Assembly (NCBI GenBank): GCA_023853785.1
Contig: JAJIRX010000597.1
Span: forward strand, 248,001 to 312,000
DNA: 64,000 nucleotides
Reading direction: 5' to 3'
From: Psilocybe azurescens
Taxonomy: Eukaryota > Basidiomycota > Agaricomycetes > Agaricales > Agrocybaceae
In this document: positions 1 to 12,189 of the stretch, piece by piece
Layout of the letters: every line of letters begins with the position of its first letter
How positions within the stretch are numbered: the stretch's first letter is position 1
Translations under genes and position numbers: made by a program
The notes under the pieces: model-generated
Seen by the model: only the letters and a program-made list of their open reading frames with translations
What the model was told of the DNA's origin: nothing
Database searches by the model: none

Positions 1-64
1 ACTGGCGCTGGCGGAGCAAATGCCATGTTCTGGACACTCACAAACCCGATAAAGCTTGGTAATT

Positions 65-328
65 TTATTCAGTAAGTAAATTGCGACGAACATCCTGTAT
101 GTTATAGCACTGAATGTTCCGTAGAGAAGCCGTGATCCAACCCGATACACCATCTTTGGCTGCACAACACGGTATGCGAACCTTGACTTCCTTATTTTTG
201 TCCAGTATCTGACTATCTGACCCGTTGGGTGCGAGATAGGCATTTTGGATGGCGTGGCCTCCGTTCACGAGGGTCTTCGAAGACATTCTAAGGATCAAGA
301 ACAAACCGCTACTACGGTTAGTGCGCAT
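65..328 (-). CDS. Small uncharacterised open frame near the left edge
   Basis: An ATG-initiated frame of 87 codons reads leftward and stops inside the window. It starts with a mildly hydrophobic stretch (GLFLILRM) and has no domain I recognise. No intron partner is obvious, and the nearest downstream DNA is cut off by the window edge, so it could be a last exon, a short gene, or chance. Treat as a weak candidate only. Confidence 0.18.
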   Translation of the reverse strand: MRTNRSSGLFLILRMSSKTLVNGGHAIQNAYLAPNGSDSQILDKNKEVKVRIPCCAAKDGVSGWITASLRNIQCYNIQDVRRNLLTE

Positions 329-486
329 GGAAATCGTTACTGAATGACTGGTAGAGACATTTTATTTAGGATGCTCCTCAAAACACCTCTAGAAGCGTCC
401 CTAAAGAGCCCCCAAAGAGCCCTGGGTCTGACTCGAAGGTGCGCAGAGAGAACTTGCAGTAATAAACTTTGCGTTGAAACATTATT

Positions 487-1103
487 TTGGCAGAGTTTGT
501 TTGGGACCCTAAAAACTGTCAGTATCCTTTTCTGATTCTTGCCAGTGATAACATTCCTCATCGAGTAGTTGTTCATTTACCAGTCGTGCATGGTTCAAAA
601 TCACAAACTAGCCTCAGTTCGGTGATAATACCCGTGCAAGGTTCATGGAAGTTCGCATCATCAGCTACTGGCAAAACACAATATCAGCAGCAGCGCCTTA
701 CACGTATTGTCGAAGGACGCAAAGCCGTCAAAGCGAGCACAGAAGGCCAGAGAGCAATGATCATTGGAAGATTCAAGGAGGAAATCTGCAACACACCTAT
801 TAGACAGAAGTTATACCGCGAGGCAGTGGAAAGAGCGGCTAGCAGTGGTAGCGTGGATTTTGGCTCCAACAATCCGCAGAGCCTTTGTCAGGGAATGGGG
901 GTGTGTCGATGATTTCATTCCCCGTTGGCGATAGATACGATGTAGACCTCGCATTCGCGGACTCTGGAAATCTGTATATGATGAAGACAATAATGCTGAA
1001 GATTCCTCCGGCAACCGGGGTGGCCATTGACTGTGCATGGAAGAGCATGGAAGCAGCCTATGCTGTTGGAATGAGGCCACTCCTTGACTTACTCGAATTA
1101 TAA
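487..1103 (+). CDS. Possible exon(s) or remnant of an unknown gene
   Basis: A frame of about 140 codons without an ATG at its start is followed, in another frame, by about 70 more codons ending at 1103. The first part is rich in charged helical sequence (RFKEEICNTPIRQKLYREAV). The frame change near 890 could be an intron, a one-base sequencing error as seen elsewhere in this window, or decay. I do not recognise the family. It lies tail to tail with the deacetylase gene that ends at 1187. Confidence 0.25.
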
Positions 1104-1186
1104 TATACATGTGAGATCTTGACTTGTACGTACTAATAATTATACACACGAACCATCAATCTGGTGTCCAAATATAAGAAAAATAT

Positions 1187-2984
1187 CTAAATATCCACAT
1201 CGACATCCATGGCTGGAGTTGAAGTCGTTTCTGTCGTGGGTGTGCTGGGGTCTTTCTCTTGATCCTTTGCAGCCGTCCGACCGCGCCCCCTCCCTCTTCC
1301 TCTTCCTCTGCCTCTTCCTCTTTTGACAGGTGCAGGACTAGGTTCCGGTGCGTCGTCTCCATCATCGCCGTCGCCGGTTGCGGGTGTCAGGGTAGCAGGA
1401 GTGGGAGGGGCCGAAGCTGAGGCAGCTCCTCGTCCTCTTCCACGACCGCGGCCTCGTCGCCCACCCCTTGCTCTTCGCCCAGTGCTTGCACCGCGCCCTC
1501 TACTTGGGGCGGGTGAGTCTTGATCGACATCATTATCCCCGTCATAATACTCGGCCCTTCCTACTGATCGTCCGAGGCGTCGTTCTCCTGCTTGGCCGGT
1601 ACCCCTCTCCTCATCTTTCTCCTCCGCCGTTCTGTTTTCGTCCACGACCAGGCCCTGCAGGTCTGGCGGGATCTCTGCATAGCTACACTCGGCGCTCCCT
1701 GCAGGTATCGAAGTTTATTTCGGATGCTTATGGTAATGCGTTGTAGAGAAGCAGGCGAGTTTTGGTTGTCGACTTTACCAGTTAGTGGAGGATGCAGCTT
1801 CCAATGCGAGTCCGCAAAGAAGGAGTCATAGACGGTCGCTGGTAGCTCATCAGGTATTTCTGCGCCTACGAGAACAGATGTCTCGTATGTCCAGCACCGA
1901 CTGACGTTTTTGATGGTGTAGCCTCCTCCTCCGACTACGAGCAGGGGGACGTTATATTTTCGGACAAAGTTGACGCACTCGCCGTGTGCAGCGATCGAGA
2001 GATTGAAAGCACCAAGCCGATCACAGCCAAGAGAATCGGCACCACATTGCAAGACAATTGCAGACGGCCGGAAAGCAGTCACTGTGTCGTCTATAACCGT
2101 TTTGAAAATGGTCAGATACATGTCGTCGTCGATTCCATCCTGTAGAGGAACATTGAGGGCGAAGTGCTTTCCCGGGCCACTGCCGTTGTCGTCAAGTTTG
2201 CCTGTTCCTGGGAAGAAGTCGCCAGTGTATTTATGGAAGGATACGGTCATAACGCGGTTAGACTGGTAAAACGCGAGTTCGACGCCGTCGCCGTGGTGGA
2301 TATCGATATCAATGTAAAGGACTCGAGGATGATACCTAAAATAAATGAATAAGAAGATGGGAGTTTAAAAGTGATAAAAATTGAACCTCAAAAGTTCTAA
2401 TATTGAGAGAACAATATCATTGATATAGCAGAAGCCACTGGCTTCTCCCCGTTTCGCATGATGCAGCCCACCAGACCAATTTATAGCAATATCAGTAGTT
2501 CCTGCACACAGTTTGCGTGCACCAGCAAGTGACCCTCCCGCATACATGCGACAGAAATCGTACATGTCAGCAAAAATGGGACAATCCTCAACACAGTTGA
2601 AATTGTCAATCATTTGCCTCATTTGAGGCTGGTTTTGTGGTGTTACCCTGTTAAACCCATATGAACAACACTGAAAAATAAACAAACAAGTTAAAAGCAC
2701 CGACCTCGAAAGGAAGTCAATATAGTCGTGATCATGATAATTTTCGAGTTCTTCCTGAGTAGCAGGCCTCGGGTCGTATATGTTATGAATTTGTTTGTCT
2801 AAGCCGTATCCCATGACAAGTGCGTTTGTCAAGGTAAGGCGATGAGGCTTCATTGGATGCCTTTCCTAACGGAGGACGGTTAGTAACCGTATCCCACTGT
2901 GAAACTCGATTCAAGGCGTACACCATAGTGTTGCGCTCCAACGCCCTTTGGGAAATAGTACGAGACAATGGGACGCGAATGAGG
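1187..2984 (-). CDS. hos2: Class I histone deacetylase, HDAC3/Hos2-like
   Basis: Zinc-dependent lysine deacetylase, expected to act in a nuclear co-repressor (Set3C/SMRT-like) complex. The exons read [19 protein letters not shown] (2984-2922), then [10 protein letters not shown] (2865-2705), then the VTPQNQ element (2647-2387) with the active-site [19 protein letters not shown], then [11 protein letters not shown] (from 2335), [28 protein letters not shown] and [23 protein letters not shown] points to the HDAC3/Hos2 branch. Introns are 56, 57 and 51 nt with clean GT/AG ends. The initiating ATG lies upstream of 2984 and is unresolved; an ATG at 3067 does not join in frame. Near 1674 the frame changes by one base: the conserved continuation (IPPDLQG) runs in the next frame into a long acidic and Arg-Gly-rich tail ending at 1187, while the uncorrected frame ends at 1561. 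I read this as a missing base. The tail has many RG dipeptides. Confidence 0.9.
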
Positions 2985-3067
2985 CTGTATAATAAATTAG
3001 TATTTAATCATTTTATTCAGGACCTTGCTTACATTGATATGCTCTGTAATCGGCTGAGCAGTCCCAT

Positions 3068-3737
3068 GTGCACCGCGATCGGCGAAATAGGGCGAAGTAG
3101 AGAATGTCGTTGCCTGCGAAGACCGCACCATTATAATAACCGAAAGTTAAAGGGTAGGTTAGAGCTAGAAATTAATGTGTATTTCGGGGAATCAGAAATC
3201 AAGTCGGAATCAGATTATAGGTGCTTAATGATTTCCGAACAAGTTAGCCTTGTCATTTCTTGAATGATTCAGAGAGCTCACTATCAGAGGCTATCCAGAA
3301 ATAAGATAGATGGTAAGCAGAAGACTGTGCGTTATGGTTGACTCCGTAGTTCCATACGATGTTACGGCAGGCGACCAAATTAACAGAGCGAGCAATAGGA
3401 GGATTCGATAACTTGCTGGACTTGAAGTTGTCACTCAAGAATGAACGCGGCCACAAGCGCGCGATCTCACATGGTTGCTGAGTCAGCAATTTTCCCGCGA
3501 TATAGTTGGTCCGGGCCGTGCTCTTTGCTTGACTGTACCGTTTGAACCAAATAACGAGCTAACTGTGTCCATTGTCGTTGAACAATGTTCAACTTGTGAG
3601 CTAGCGACCGTCATTCATTTTTGGTATATTTCCTCTTGCACAAGCGCCGTTGTTGTCAGACTACAGAACAGTCATTTAAAAGATCGAAATTAACTTCATG
3701 AGCTGTTAGAGAAGGCATATCCGGTCAGAACTGCACA
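3068..3737. promoter_or_regulatory. Divergent intergenic region between hos2 and pfs2
   Basis: About 0.7 kb separates the first clear exon of the deacetylase (-) from the ATG of the polyadenylation factor (+). It should carry both promoters and the unresolved first exon of the deacetylase. Open frames here lack ATG starts or known domains. I see no strong TATA box or repeat. Confidence 0.35.
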
Positions 3738-5836
3738 ATGTCCACTGGTCTCCCAATATTATTGCCGGGAAACGCTATTCCAAAGTCAATATCTACGCCA
3801 CACCTAGACTGGAAACCACGAAGATACCTATCGGAGCCCCAACCTCCACCTCAGGATGATGGGAAGGTGTTGGAGCAAGAACTTGCGAACGCGCGACAAA
3901 TGATTGATGGCAAAATCATTAAGAAGACACGACCGCGGCGGACTGTGGATTATAACGGTGGAATGGGTCGATGGGCTCTGGTATGTGCAATATTGAATAC
4001 TCTGTAGTATCACTAAAAGTGTACTAGCTTCGGAAACTCCGACCAAATCCTAATTATGTGCCCAACATGAGACCTGCTCCTCCTTTCATCATTGACGTGA
4101 GCACTCCGTTGCTTTGATTCGTATTGAATAATAACATCAGTGTTCATATCGTTCTATAGCTCTTACCTCCGAAAGCATACCCAGAAAACCCATCCACCTC
4201 ATTATGTACGAAGTTTGTTCACACTTCCACAAATAAAATCCGCTGTCCTGTTAACATCGTGACGGTAAAAACCGCGTATTTCCTTCATACATTGATTTTT
4301 TTGATTGTATAAATACAGTGGACACCGGAAGCTCGACGTGTTCTGACTGGATCAACAAGTGGAGAGTTTACTCTCTGGAATGGCCTTACCTTCAACTTCG
4401 AAACTATTCTACAAGCTCACGACTCTGGAATATGTGCCATGACATTCACTCATTCTGGAGCTTACCTTGCCTCTGCTGATAAAACTGGAATTATCAAATA
4501 CTTTGAGCCCAATATGAACAATTTGACTGCTTGGCGAGGGTCATCTTCACAGGAAGCTATACGTGGACTGAGCTTCAGTCCAGATGATAGACGTTTTGCA
4601 ACTGCCAGTGACGACTCGAGCATACGAATATGGTCCTTTGCAGAACGTCGCGTAGAGAGTGTGTTGAGTGGTGAGTTGCCATTGTCTCTAAATAACCAAA
4701 TGCGCATTAATTTGGTCACAGGTCACGGATGGGATGTAAAATGTGTAGAATGGCATCCAACCAAGGGTCTCTTGGTGTCAGGAAGCAAAGACAATCAAAT
4801 AAAATTTTGGGATCCTCGGACTGGAACTGTACTATCAACTTTGTATGTAGACCTATTTAAATCTTACGGTTTAATTTGCTTATTCGTTGTCGTAGACATC
4901 AACATAAAAATACCATTCAAGCTCTTTCTTGGTCACCTAATGGCAACCTTGTTGCTAGTGCGTCTCGAGACCAGACTGTGCGAGTTTTCGACATCAGGGC
5001 GATGAAAGAGTTCAGGGTGCTAAAAGGGCACAAGAAAGAAGTTTGTTGTACGTATTCAAAATTTTAAGCTTGGGTTTCAAACCCTTATTGACTGTTAAAT
5101 GAAGCTGTTGCCTGGCATCCTATACATCCTTTGCTCGTTTCCGGAGGATCGGAAGGTGCCATCCTTCACTGGGATCTCTCAACTCCCGACGACAATTCCT
5201 TCACGCAGACAGTCTCCACCCCACGCGCAACACTTTCGCAGGCACACGACTCGAATGTGTGGTCTGTTGCATATCATCCTTTCGGTCATATCCTCGCTAG
5301 TGCCTCCAACGACCACACTACACGCTTCTGGAGTCGTGAACGCCCTGGAGATGTAACCTCTGTATTCTCGGGGGTGGAGAGAAACCGCCAGAGATCATAG
5401 ACATGCAAGGACAGGAAGAAGAAGACGATGCGATGGTCCCTGGTTTCGGATACGGTTTCGGAAGTGGTGGTGGCGGTGGTGGTTCAGGAGCAGGAGGTGC
5501 AAACGGAGGCGGCGGTGGTGCTCCTTGGTGGGGTAAAGAGGAAGATGGAGGAGGCCCTTCAGATAATGGTCCCAGGAGAGGCGGCGGATACCCTGACCAT
5601 GCGGAAGATGATTTCATACCAGGATTTGGAGGCGGTTCTGCAGATTCCCAACCCAGACAGAACGGATACTCGACCATGGGCCATGACTCATACGAAGGTG
5701 GCGAGAAGGATGAATTCGGTCGGGATCGTGATCCCAGCGGCGGTGGGGAAATGGAAACAATGATGACTGGGGGCGAGGCGGTGGTAGTTTCAATCATAGT
5801 GGCAGTCGCTTTGGGCCAAGACGGGGGCGTTATTGA
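3738..5836 (+). CDS. PFS2: Polyadenylation factor subunit 2 (Pfs2/WDR33), WD40 protein
   Basis: WD-repeat scaffold of the cleavage and polyadenylation factor; the WDR33 orthologue contacts the AAUAAA signal. The ATG at 3738 opens [17 protein letters not shown], followed by the family leader ([14 protein letters not shown], then [20 protein letters not shown]). After short introns comes a seven-blade propeller with repeats such as [72 protein letters not shown] and [20 protein letters not shown] Gly-rich tail holds VPGFGYGFG and IPGFGGG and ends in [10 protein letters not shown], stop at 5834-5836. Two frame changes lie at G runs (5370-5374 and 5745-5748); adding one G at each restores [20 protein letters not shown] and the RGRY end. 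I treat both as undercalled homopolymers. Without correction the frame would stop at 5400. Confidence 0.92.
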
Positions 5837-6207
5837 ATCTTTGATGTAATTATTCGTTGTAATTAATCTTTAATGAAGGGAAACTCTATTGAATAAATTG
5901 CGCTCAAGATAACTTCAACTCTCGTCCAATAAATCTATGATTGATTGAGCTTTACGACCCATGGTGATTTATGCAACGACGATATCAGTCTGCAGCCAAT
6001 AAGTGCTTCATATCTTGGATCCTCTTCTGTTTGACCTGGAATGAGATGTCGTTTCCATTAATACTAATTTTGTTATTTAGCCGACAATTGAAAAGATGCT
6101 TGCCTTCATCTTTTCCTCCAATTTGCCTGCCAATTCTTTCTCCAATCTGTCAGCGGCCAGATATTCTCTCTATTTCGTCTGATGAGAATTATACTGCATA
6201 CATATTT
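5837..6207. other. Intergenic, convergent 3' flanks
   Basis: About 370 bp between the ends of the Pfs2 gene (+) and the DUF7918 gene (-). It should hold both 3' untranslated regions. The frame on the plus strand at 5971-6243 overlaps the end of the minus-strand gene and shows no domain. Nothing else is seen. Confidence 0.4.
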
Positions 6208-7524
6208 TTATGCAAAGCCCGAAATTTGGTTTCGCACCATTAGATCCACTCGGTTCGAATTTAGCACCATGTCGAAGTTGTCAATGGCTTGCGTTTTGAT
6301 AGGTTTTTCATCTTTGACCGCCTACACAACCAGACCAAGTAAGTGCACCCGATGTATACAGTATCATGCAATCAGCCATGTCTAAACTCACGGCTTTGCT
6401 ATCCCATTCCCGAGCTTTCCTTTTGCTGCCTTGTGACTGAGATGAAGTTCCAGAATCCATGTAATCCAGCGTCAATGGATCTACTGCATGCAGGTGAGCT
6501 GAAATAAAGGTCGTAACTGTGCGATAAACTCAACCTTCTTCGTCAGAATCGATCTCAATGATTATGGGGGAACTCGGGGTAGGGTAAGGCTCATCGGAAG
6601 AAACATTGTGCACGGAGCTACTAGTATGCTTTGGACCTTTCTTCTGTGTGCGCCTCAAAATCATCACTAAAACTGGTGGTCAGAATTTCTGATCCTGTGA
6701 ATAGTAGCCAGCGTATTTACCGTGGGCTTTTGTCGCAGAGCGTGAAGGTTTTGTGTGAATGGTCTCCGCCTCAGATGATATGGTGAGCGGTATGTTTGCC
6801 CTGTTGTCACTTGGTATAGGGAACTCGAATATAAATGTGGCGAATGGCAGCATATTCTTTTGTTCGTCGTCAATGATGTCCATCTGGTCAGCGTTGCTCC
6901 GTTTGAACTCCTGCATGTCCGGGTCTGTTACCCATTCAGGTGCAATAACTTCTCCGCGTATACGCCTTATTTCCAGACGAACGCTAGAGGATGAATCGGG
7001 TGCATCTAAGTTATTTTCTCAGAAATCACTGAATGTAAGCCATATAATATCGAGACGTACTGAGCTCTAAATTTTCCAGCGTCTTCACAGGATAATCACA
7101 CATTCTACCCGCTTTCATGCTTCCCTTGCGTTTGTACGGAGCATTAAGGTTCCCATATGTTGTCCTCGAGTCCTGAGTTCTCCTACGCGTTTTATCCATC
7201 ACAAGACTGGCTGCACAGACATCATCGCTATCCAATTTGAAGTATCCGTTTTTGAGAAAAACCTGGCATAGAGCAGATACGGGGCTATAACTTGCTTTTC
7301 TTCTCCAAAAAGAACAAAAGGCTTAAGAATTCATTAAATCGTCAAATGCATACGCATCGAAGACGATCATAGCGACTTACGGTTTTTGGTTCCAGTTGTA
7401 TGGAAGCAGATATCGTCTGCGAGTCCTCATCTATTTGCGGTTGAGTGGAAAATTGTAGACACTCCCCTTTGTAATGCTTCAGCCAGACCTCGAAGCCTCG
7501 ATAGTTCAGTTTGTAGGTCCCCAT
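6208..7524 (-). CDS. DUF7918-like protein of Agaricomycetes
   Basis: Function unknown. The ATG at 7524 opens MGTYKLNYRGFEVWLKHYKG, the kind of start seen in DUF7918 proteins (a short strand followed by a GFxVW element). Next exons read FLKNGYFKLDSDDVCAASLV, YGNLNAPYKRKGSMKAG, then VRLEIRRIRGEVIAPEWV and FATFIFEFPIPSDNRANI, which match the beta-rich core of that family. After an intron the tail is Ser/Pro-rich and acidic (VSSDEPYPTPSSPIIIEIDS), then basic (GSKRKAREWDSKAAVKDEKP), ending at 6208. The KR-rich segment could be a nuclear signal. Exon joins were placed by eye; one more small exon between 7375 and 7240 is possible. The family is common and often multi-copy in mushrooms; assignment rests on recalled family features only. 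Confidence 0.6.
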
Positions 7525-7559
7525 GGTACTTGCAACACGCAGGCGCTTCAGTTGGAGAT

Positions 7560-7832
7560 CTATGATGTATCGGCTTGCTGGCTGTCAACTTTAGTACCGT
7601 CATACATATAGCTTCCCCCGACACCCCTTTCGATATTTGATTCGACTTTATAGCATATTAACGGAGTTTTGCGGTCCTTGGAGTAGGTTGTAGAAGTTGT
7701 GGGACCTCTTTCTATGTGCCAAATTTGGCAGTCGACCCCCCTTTCCACCCAATAATAGCCTTTACAATGCGTATCAGAATCTGATCTAAATACGCATTCA
7801 TTGTTTGAATGTTCCCCTTTATGAGGTTGCAT
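7560..7832 (-). CDS. Uncharacterised 90-codon open frame
   Basis: An ATG-initiated frame directly upstream of the DUF7918 gene, same strand, ending 35 bp before that ATG. It contains four Cys and aromatic residues (CKGYYWVERGVDCQIWHIE). It could be a separate small gene, 5' exons of the DUF7918 gene, or part of its untranslated leader. No family recognised. Confidence 0.25.
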   Translation of the reverse strand: MQPHKGEHSNNECVFRSDSDTHCKGYYWVERGVDCQIWHIERGPTTSTTYSKDRKTPLICYKVESNIERGVGGSYMYDGTKVDSQQADTS

Positions 7833-8035
7833 ATGTATAATCTGAAGGTTATAAAATTTGCATCAATGTACAGAAGGATTACCGATCCAAGTCTAAGTAA
7901 TGCTTTAGTGATACGACGGGCAATTGTATAGGTACCATTGGAGTCAAAGTGCTGGCGACTCGAGCAATGTTATAATATTCCCTTGTTTCTTCCTTATCAC
8001 GCCTTCAAAAATCTTCAGCTTCATGCATAAAGCTA

Positions 8036-9506
8036 TCAAGCTTTGGACCACTTACCATAGTCCCAAAGCCAGGTATCGAATGGCTTCTGAGTTACTTCAG
8101 GGCTGAGATTGTCACATATCTCTGAGAAACGATCTAGGGCTTGACTAGCTGTAAGCTGTTTGGGATCGTTTATGTCGACCAGCATATCGAAAAATGGACC
8201 AAGCTCAGGAATCATATGTTCAAGGTGCTAGAGTAGCATAGTGATCAGATAACAGTCTGTTTGGTTGATCAATACACTCACTCTGACTCTTCGCTGAAGG
8301 CAGGCGCCCAAGAAAGCTATATCAACCTTGAAAGGATTATATGAGTCGCCTATTGATGTAGGTGATATATTGTGCGTATGAAAGTCGAGATTATGATCTC
8401 GCGTCAACGTAAACGTCTCCTCGATGACAGCGTCCTCAGGGTAAGCTATGGAGCTACCAAAGTCATAGAGTGCATATCGAACTTCTTCTGGATTCCGCAT
8501 GCCCGTTCTGCGTCTGATTTCCGTAGGCTCTATCACTGCGTTTATTCCGATGTTTTGCGGAAGAAAATCGCAATGCACAATTCTGTTACGGTGCAAGAAT
8601 GCAAATGTCTGTTATTGTTCGTCGTCAGGTCGGTAATGGTAACAAGCATGAGGCTTTTATCGTTTATACTTACCTGAAAACATGTCAGGGCAAAAGACAT
8701 GAGCTCGGAGACAATGGCAAATTCGGGCGAGAAGGCATTGTCCCATCTATAGTGGCGTGTAGTGAATTAATGCTCATGACATACACTTGGTATATATGAT
8801 TCTTACCTAGGCATCACCACAAAGACGAATTTGTCGAAGGTGAGGAAATCAAGAGCGTAGATTGTGTGATTGTACGGGTCGGATCGCAGCCTCTTGCTCT
8901 TAAGACGTTGCATCACCTTCAACTCTTGCGATGTGTTGTTGACCTCAGAGATTACCCTGAAGAGAATTTATCGCAGTAGTCAGAATGGTGCGTACTTTGA
9001 AGTATGGATATTCACTTTATAACAACATCCCTTCCAAGCACATCACGAGCACCCCATATAGACACTGACTTTGAAGGGAGAAATATTAGGTATTTGGCCG
9101 AAGACACTATTCTGTACTCACACCCCATCCCATTCTCTCTGGCTTGTTGCTTGGAACCTGACGAGCATAAGGGTACGTTGCATTTTTGCAACGGGAGGGG
9201 AAGGAGCAGGTAGCAGGTCGTCGCCAGTTGGATCTTTTGATACATCGCATATCCACGCGAAGCAAAGAATGGGTGTAAGAACTCCCATGCGTGCTGTATA
9301 GAATCAATGCGCTCCCTGGTCACTCCTTGGTCATAATTCCATTCTTCAAGTTTCTCTGGAAATGAGAACTTCCAATTCATGAGACGCCATGTCCAAGCCA
9401 GACTTTCCCAACGAGAGTCGAGTTTAATAAACCTTGGGACCCATTTAGTCGACATAAAAATAAACACGGGAAGGACGACCACAATGATGGTGATAGTGAT
9501 GAACAT
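8036..9506 (-). CDS. Membrane-anchored protein kinase-like protein
   Basis: The ATG at 9506 gives an N-terminal hydrophobic segment (MFITITIIVVVLPVFIFM), so the protein is probably anchored in a membrane. Kinase-like motifs follow across several exons: a beta3-type lysine (GRDVVIK), a catalytic loop IVHCDFLPQNIGIN with Cys for the usual Arg of HRD but with the Asp and Asn kept, and an intact DFG (YALYDFGSSIAYPED). The C-terminal lobe continues through VDIAFLGACLQRRVR, HLEHMIPELGPFFDMLVDI and TQKPFDTWLWDYGKWSKA. The HRD-to-HCD change is typical of non-RD kinases, so activity is possible but unproven; the glycine loop is not obvious. A decayed relative of its N-terminus lies at about 12190-12470. 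The last exon could instead splice at the GTAAGT after TAT (8060s) and end in AEDF; the two options differ by a few residues. Confidence 0.65.
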
Positions 9507-11365
9507 GGGGGAGCGAGAAAAAACAAACCCCTGGGCCCTCAAGTACTTCGAAGGTCAGGGTCAAGCGAGGTTCTGAAAGCTTCCATACTATGATGTACGT
9601 GCGTGATCATTGATGATTTGTGATAGTTTATGATTCACGAAACCCGAAATTCCCCAAATGGATATGCCCTTACAGGCTCCTGAGCTTAATCACCGGTTAA
9701 TCGCCGAGTCTCCTGTCGGCTCTTTCGAATAATGTATCAACTCTCAATGGCGTTAAGTACTTACGTATACATATATACTTTTATACTAAATTGTAGGAAT
9801 CGAGTAATTCTAATGATTACATATATCTCAATACAAGGCGAACTTCACATTGCTGATATGTAAATTGAAATTCCGTGCAATGACCCTACAGGCAATCCTG
9901 AACTCAGATGAATTTTCTGACAACTCCTTCCCTATTTAGGTGCTTTAAGGGATATTAAAGTAAAATCCTGCTTAATGTCAATTACTTATGACAGTAGAAT
10001 ATCGAGTTCGTATATTAGTAATTACCGCCATTCGGTCATGGCAAAATTAAAAAGTAAAAAAATAAGTGGAATTACTAATGTCTAGAATTAAGTATCGCCA
10101 AAAAAACCCCAAACCGCCGAGGCCCCAGACGGTTCCAGCAAACACACGATTACGAGCTTGTGTATAGATGTCACCGGATCGTTGATCTAGGGATAGAAGG
10201 CTCACCATGAGAAAACACCTTCCTATTTAGGTTTTTCACTATAAATTAGACAGCTGGACCTTTCAGTCCAGACAGAACTTCTTATCATCGGTCAGCCCTG
10301 GTTGGTGGGCGCTCACTGGCATGCCGCCCTTTAAAGTTGCTTTAAGTGTATATTACATCGGTTATATGGTAATTAAATTCAGGTCGGGTAGAGTCACGAG
10401 TCTGCACTCTCTTGCCACGGAAAAGAGCCATAGCGATTGGTGGTAGGCGTCGACCGCTTAGGGGTGCCAGGGGGATGGATAAGTACACACAGAACCAAAT
10501 GCGGCAATAATTTGATGCTAACAATTGTCAAGTAATGGCCAGACTATTTATAAGTCCATTGGGGCGAAGTTGGAGTTGGGCAATTATCATCACATGCGAT
10601 GAAATATAACGCTCGTCCTTGAATGTCTACTCGTAAACCTTTCAAAGACTGTGCTTGAAGATGATAGTTAAATTAAACAATAATTGAAGTAACTTGCACG
10701 ATTATTCCATACATCCTTTCGATAAACCGCTGGTTCCGGTGTGCATGCTGATTCAGATTAGTAAACAAACAAAGAAATGTACGTTTACAAGCAACTGCTA
10801 ACACCTGATAAGCAAAACCAAGAACTCCTTCGGATTTGAGTGGCATTGGTGACGCCAAGAAATGTTTTTACTTGGTGCAACAAAGAATGGGAGTTTGCCT
10901 CCCAAGGCTAGTTGAAAGAATAGATACAACATTTGGGCGAAGTCGCATCCAATTTGCTATCATGTACCTGGTGACATGGATTGTAATCATCTAGGCTTGG
11001 CCGTTGAATTATAAATCGGTACCCGCAACGTATCATACAGGTAGCGCTAAGAAGAGAAGACGTTTGTGTGTTGTCGGAGGACTTATGAGACAGAATACTT
11101 CCCACAGCCTCATGGTTAAGAATTATCTATCCAAGATCTCGGGATGTAATATCTAGTTGTTAAAAATTTTGCGCGATCGGATACTTTGGGATCTGTAGAG
11201 GCCCAAGGCGGAGTGCAAATATGTAGTCTAGACAGATATAAAAGCCTTACTATCTCTTTGTTCTATACCTCCATTATCAACAATCCATCGATTGACCAGG
11301 CCAACTGTTCACTCAGTAAACATACACGACTATTTCCGCTTTCCAATTTCTGTCGAACGAATACC
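9507..11365. other. 1.9-kb intergenic region, no supported gene
   Basis: AT-rich DNA without a frame longer than about 65 codons carrying any recognisable motif. It holds the promoter of the kinase-like gene on the left. I see no terminal repeats, long inverted repeats or coding remnants. Confidence 0.4.
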
Positions 11366-11745
11366 ATGCCTGATGTGAGGCTTTCCCTAGATGTTTAACC
11401 CATGCTTGCTCTTTGGTAATGGCTGAATGTTTCTTCTTAGGCAACGATTGATAAGGACACCGCCGTTGAATTTTTGAAGCAGTACAAGACCGCCATCTAC
11501 AACATACCTAAAGGTCTTACTGGAGTTGTAGAGGCCAAAGCCGTCTCTAATTATGGCTATACTGTTCCGGTTCGTTCTCTGATCTCAGTCTCCCAAATAC
11601 CTATCGCCCATTGTTTATCTGATTTCTTCCTTTTTGTTATATGTGGTTCTAGAAAGGCACGATGACCTATACGGTTCGATCTGACTCAACCGGTACTACC
11701 ATTTTGGGAGTCCCGGAGGAATATCTGAAAGTCCGGACGTCTTGA
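11366..11745 (+). CDS. Small conserved-looking protein of about 75 residues
   Basis: Three exons join cleanly with standard splice sites. The ATG at 11366 gives MPD, then a GTGAGG...TTAG intron leads to ATIDKDTAVEFLKQYKTAIY and TGVVEAKAVSNYGYTVP, then a GTTCGT...CTAG intron leads to KGTMTYTVRSDSTGTTILG and the end EEYLKVRTS at 11745. The protein has no signal peptide or membrane segment and alternates a helix with short strands, so it is probably a small soluble protein. I do not recognise the family. A TATA-like AGATATAAAAG lies about 130 bp upstream of the ATG (near 11232), which supports transcription. Confidence 0.5.
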
Positions 11746-12189
11746 CCTGTTGATAGCTCACGATGTGAATTCAAATTCAAAGTGGGCAGACTACTTACAT
11801 GCTAACGGAAAATCGGAAAAGTGACACAATCCGCAGTAATCTTCAATCTATATGTCTGCTGTAGCGACTACGCGCGTGTTTTCTGTCCTAGCTATCTTGA
11901 ATGTGATTTAACGCTTTGAAATCGATTGGGTGAATTTGTATGCAAGCCACGATGATGCATCTGAGAAAGCAGCAAAATTTGCACAAGAATACACCTACGT
12001 ACTTGTGCGACGTCTTTATCTGCAATTTTCAACTGCGTGTACTTACGTAGCTACTTTTGCGAATGCGGATATTGGTAGTCCGCACGCTTTCAAGTATCTC
12101 TGCGATGGACAACTCTGTTTGTCAGCACTCATGTATTTCAATGTGTAAAATAGTAGAAGGATGGCAAGAAAAGAGCTGGTCGCTGATTG
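11746..12189. other. Intergenic
   Basis: About 440 bp downstream of the small gene. Frames here are short and show no motif. Confidence 0.35.

Noticed and set aside
1323..1523. Plus-strand Pro/Ala/Arg-rich frame opposite the deacetylase tail
   Set aside because: Mirror of the RG-rich tail-coding sequence; no ATG context or motif worth reporting.
3253..3489. 78-codon minus-strand frame in the hos2-pfs2 spacer
   Set aside because: Starts with TTG, no ATG in a useful place, no motif, and lies in a promoter region.
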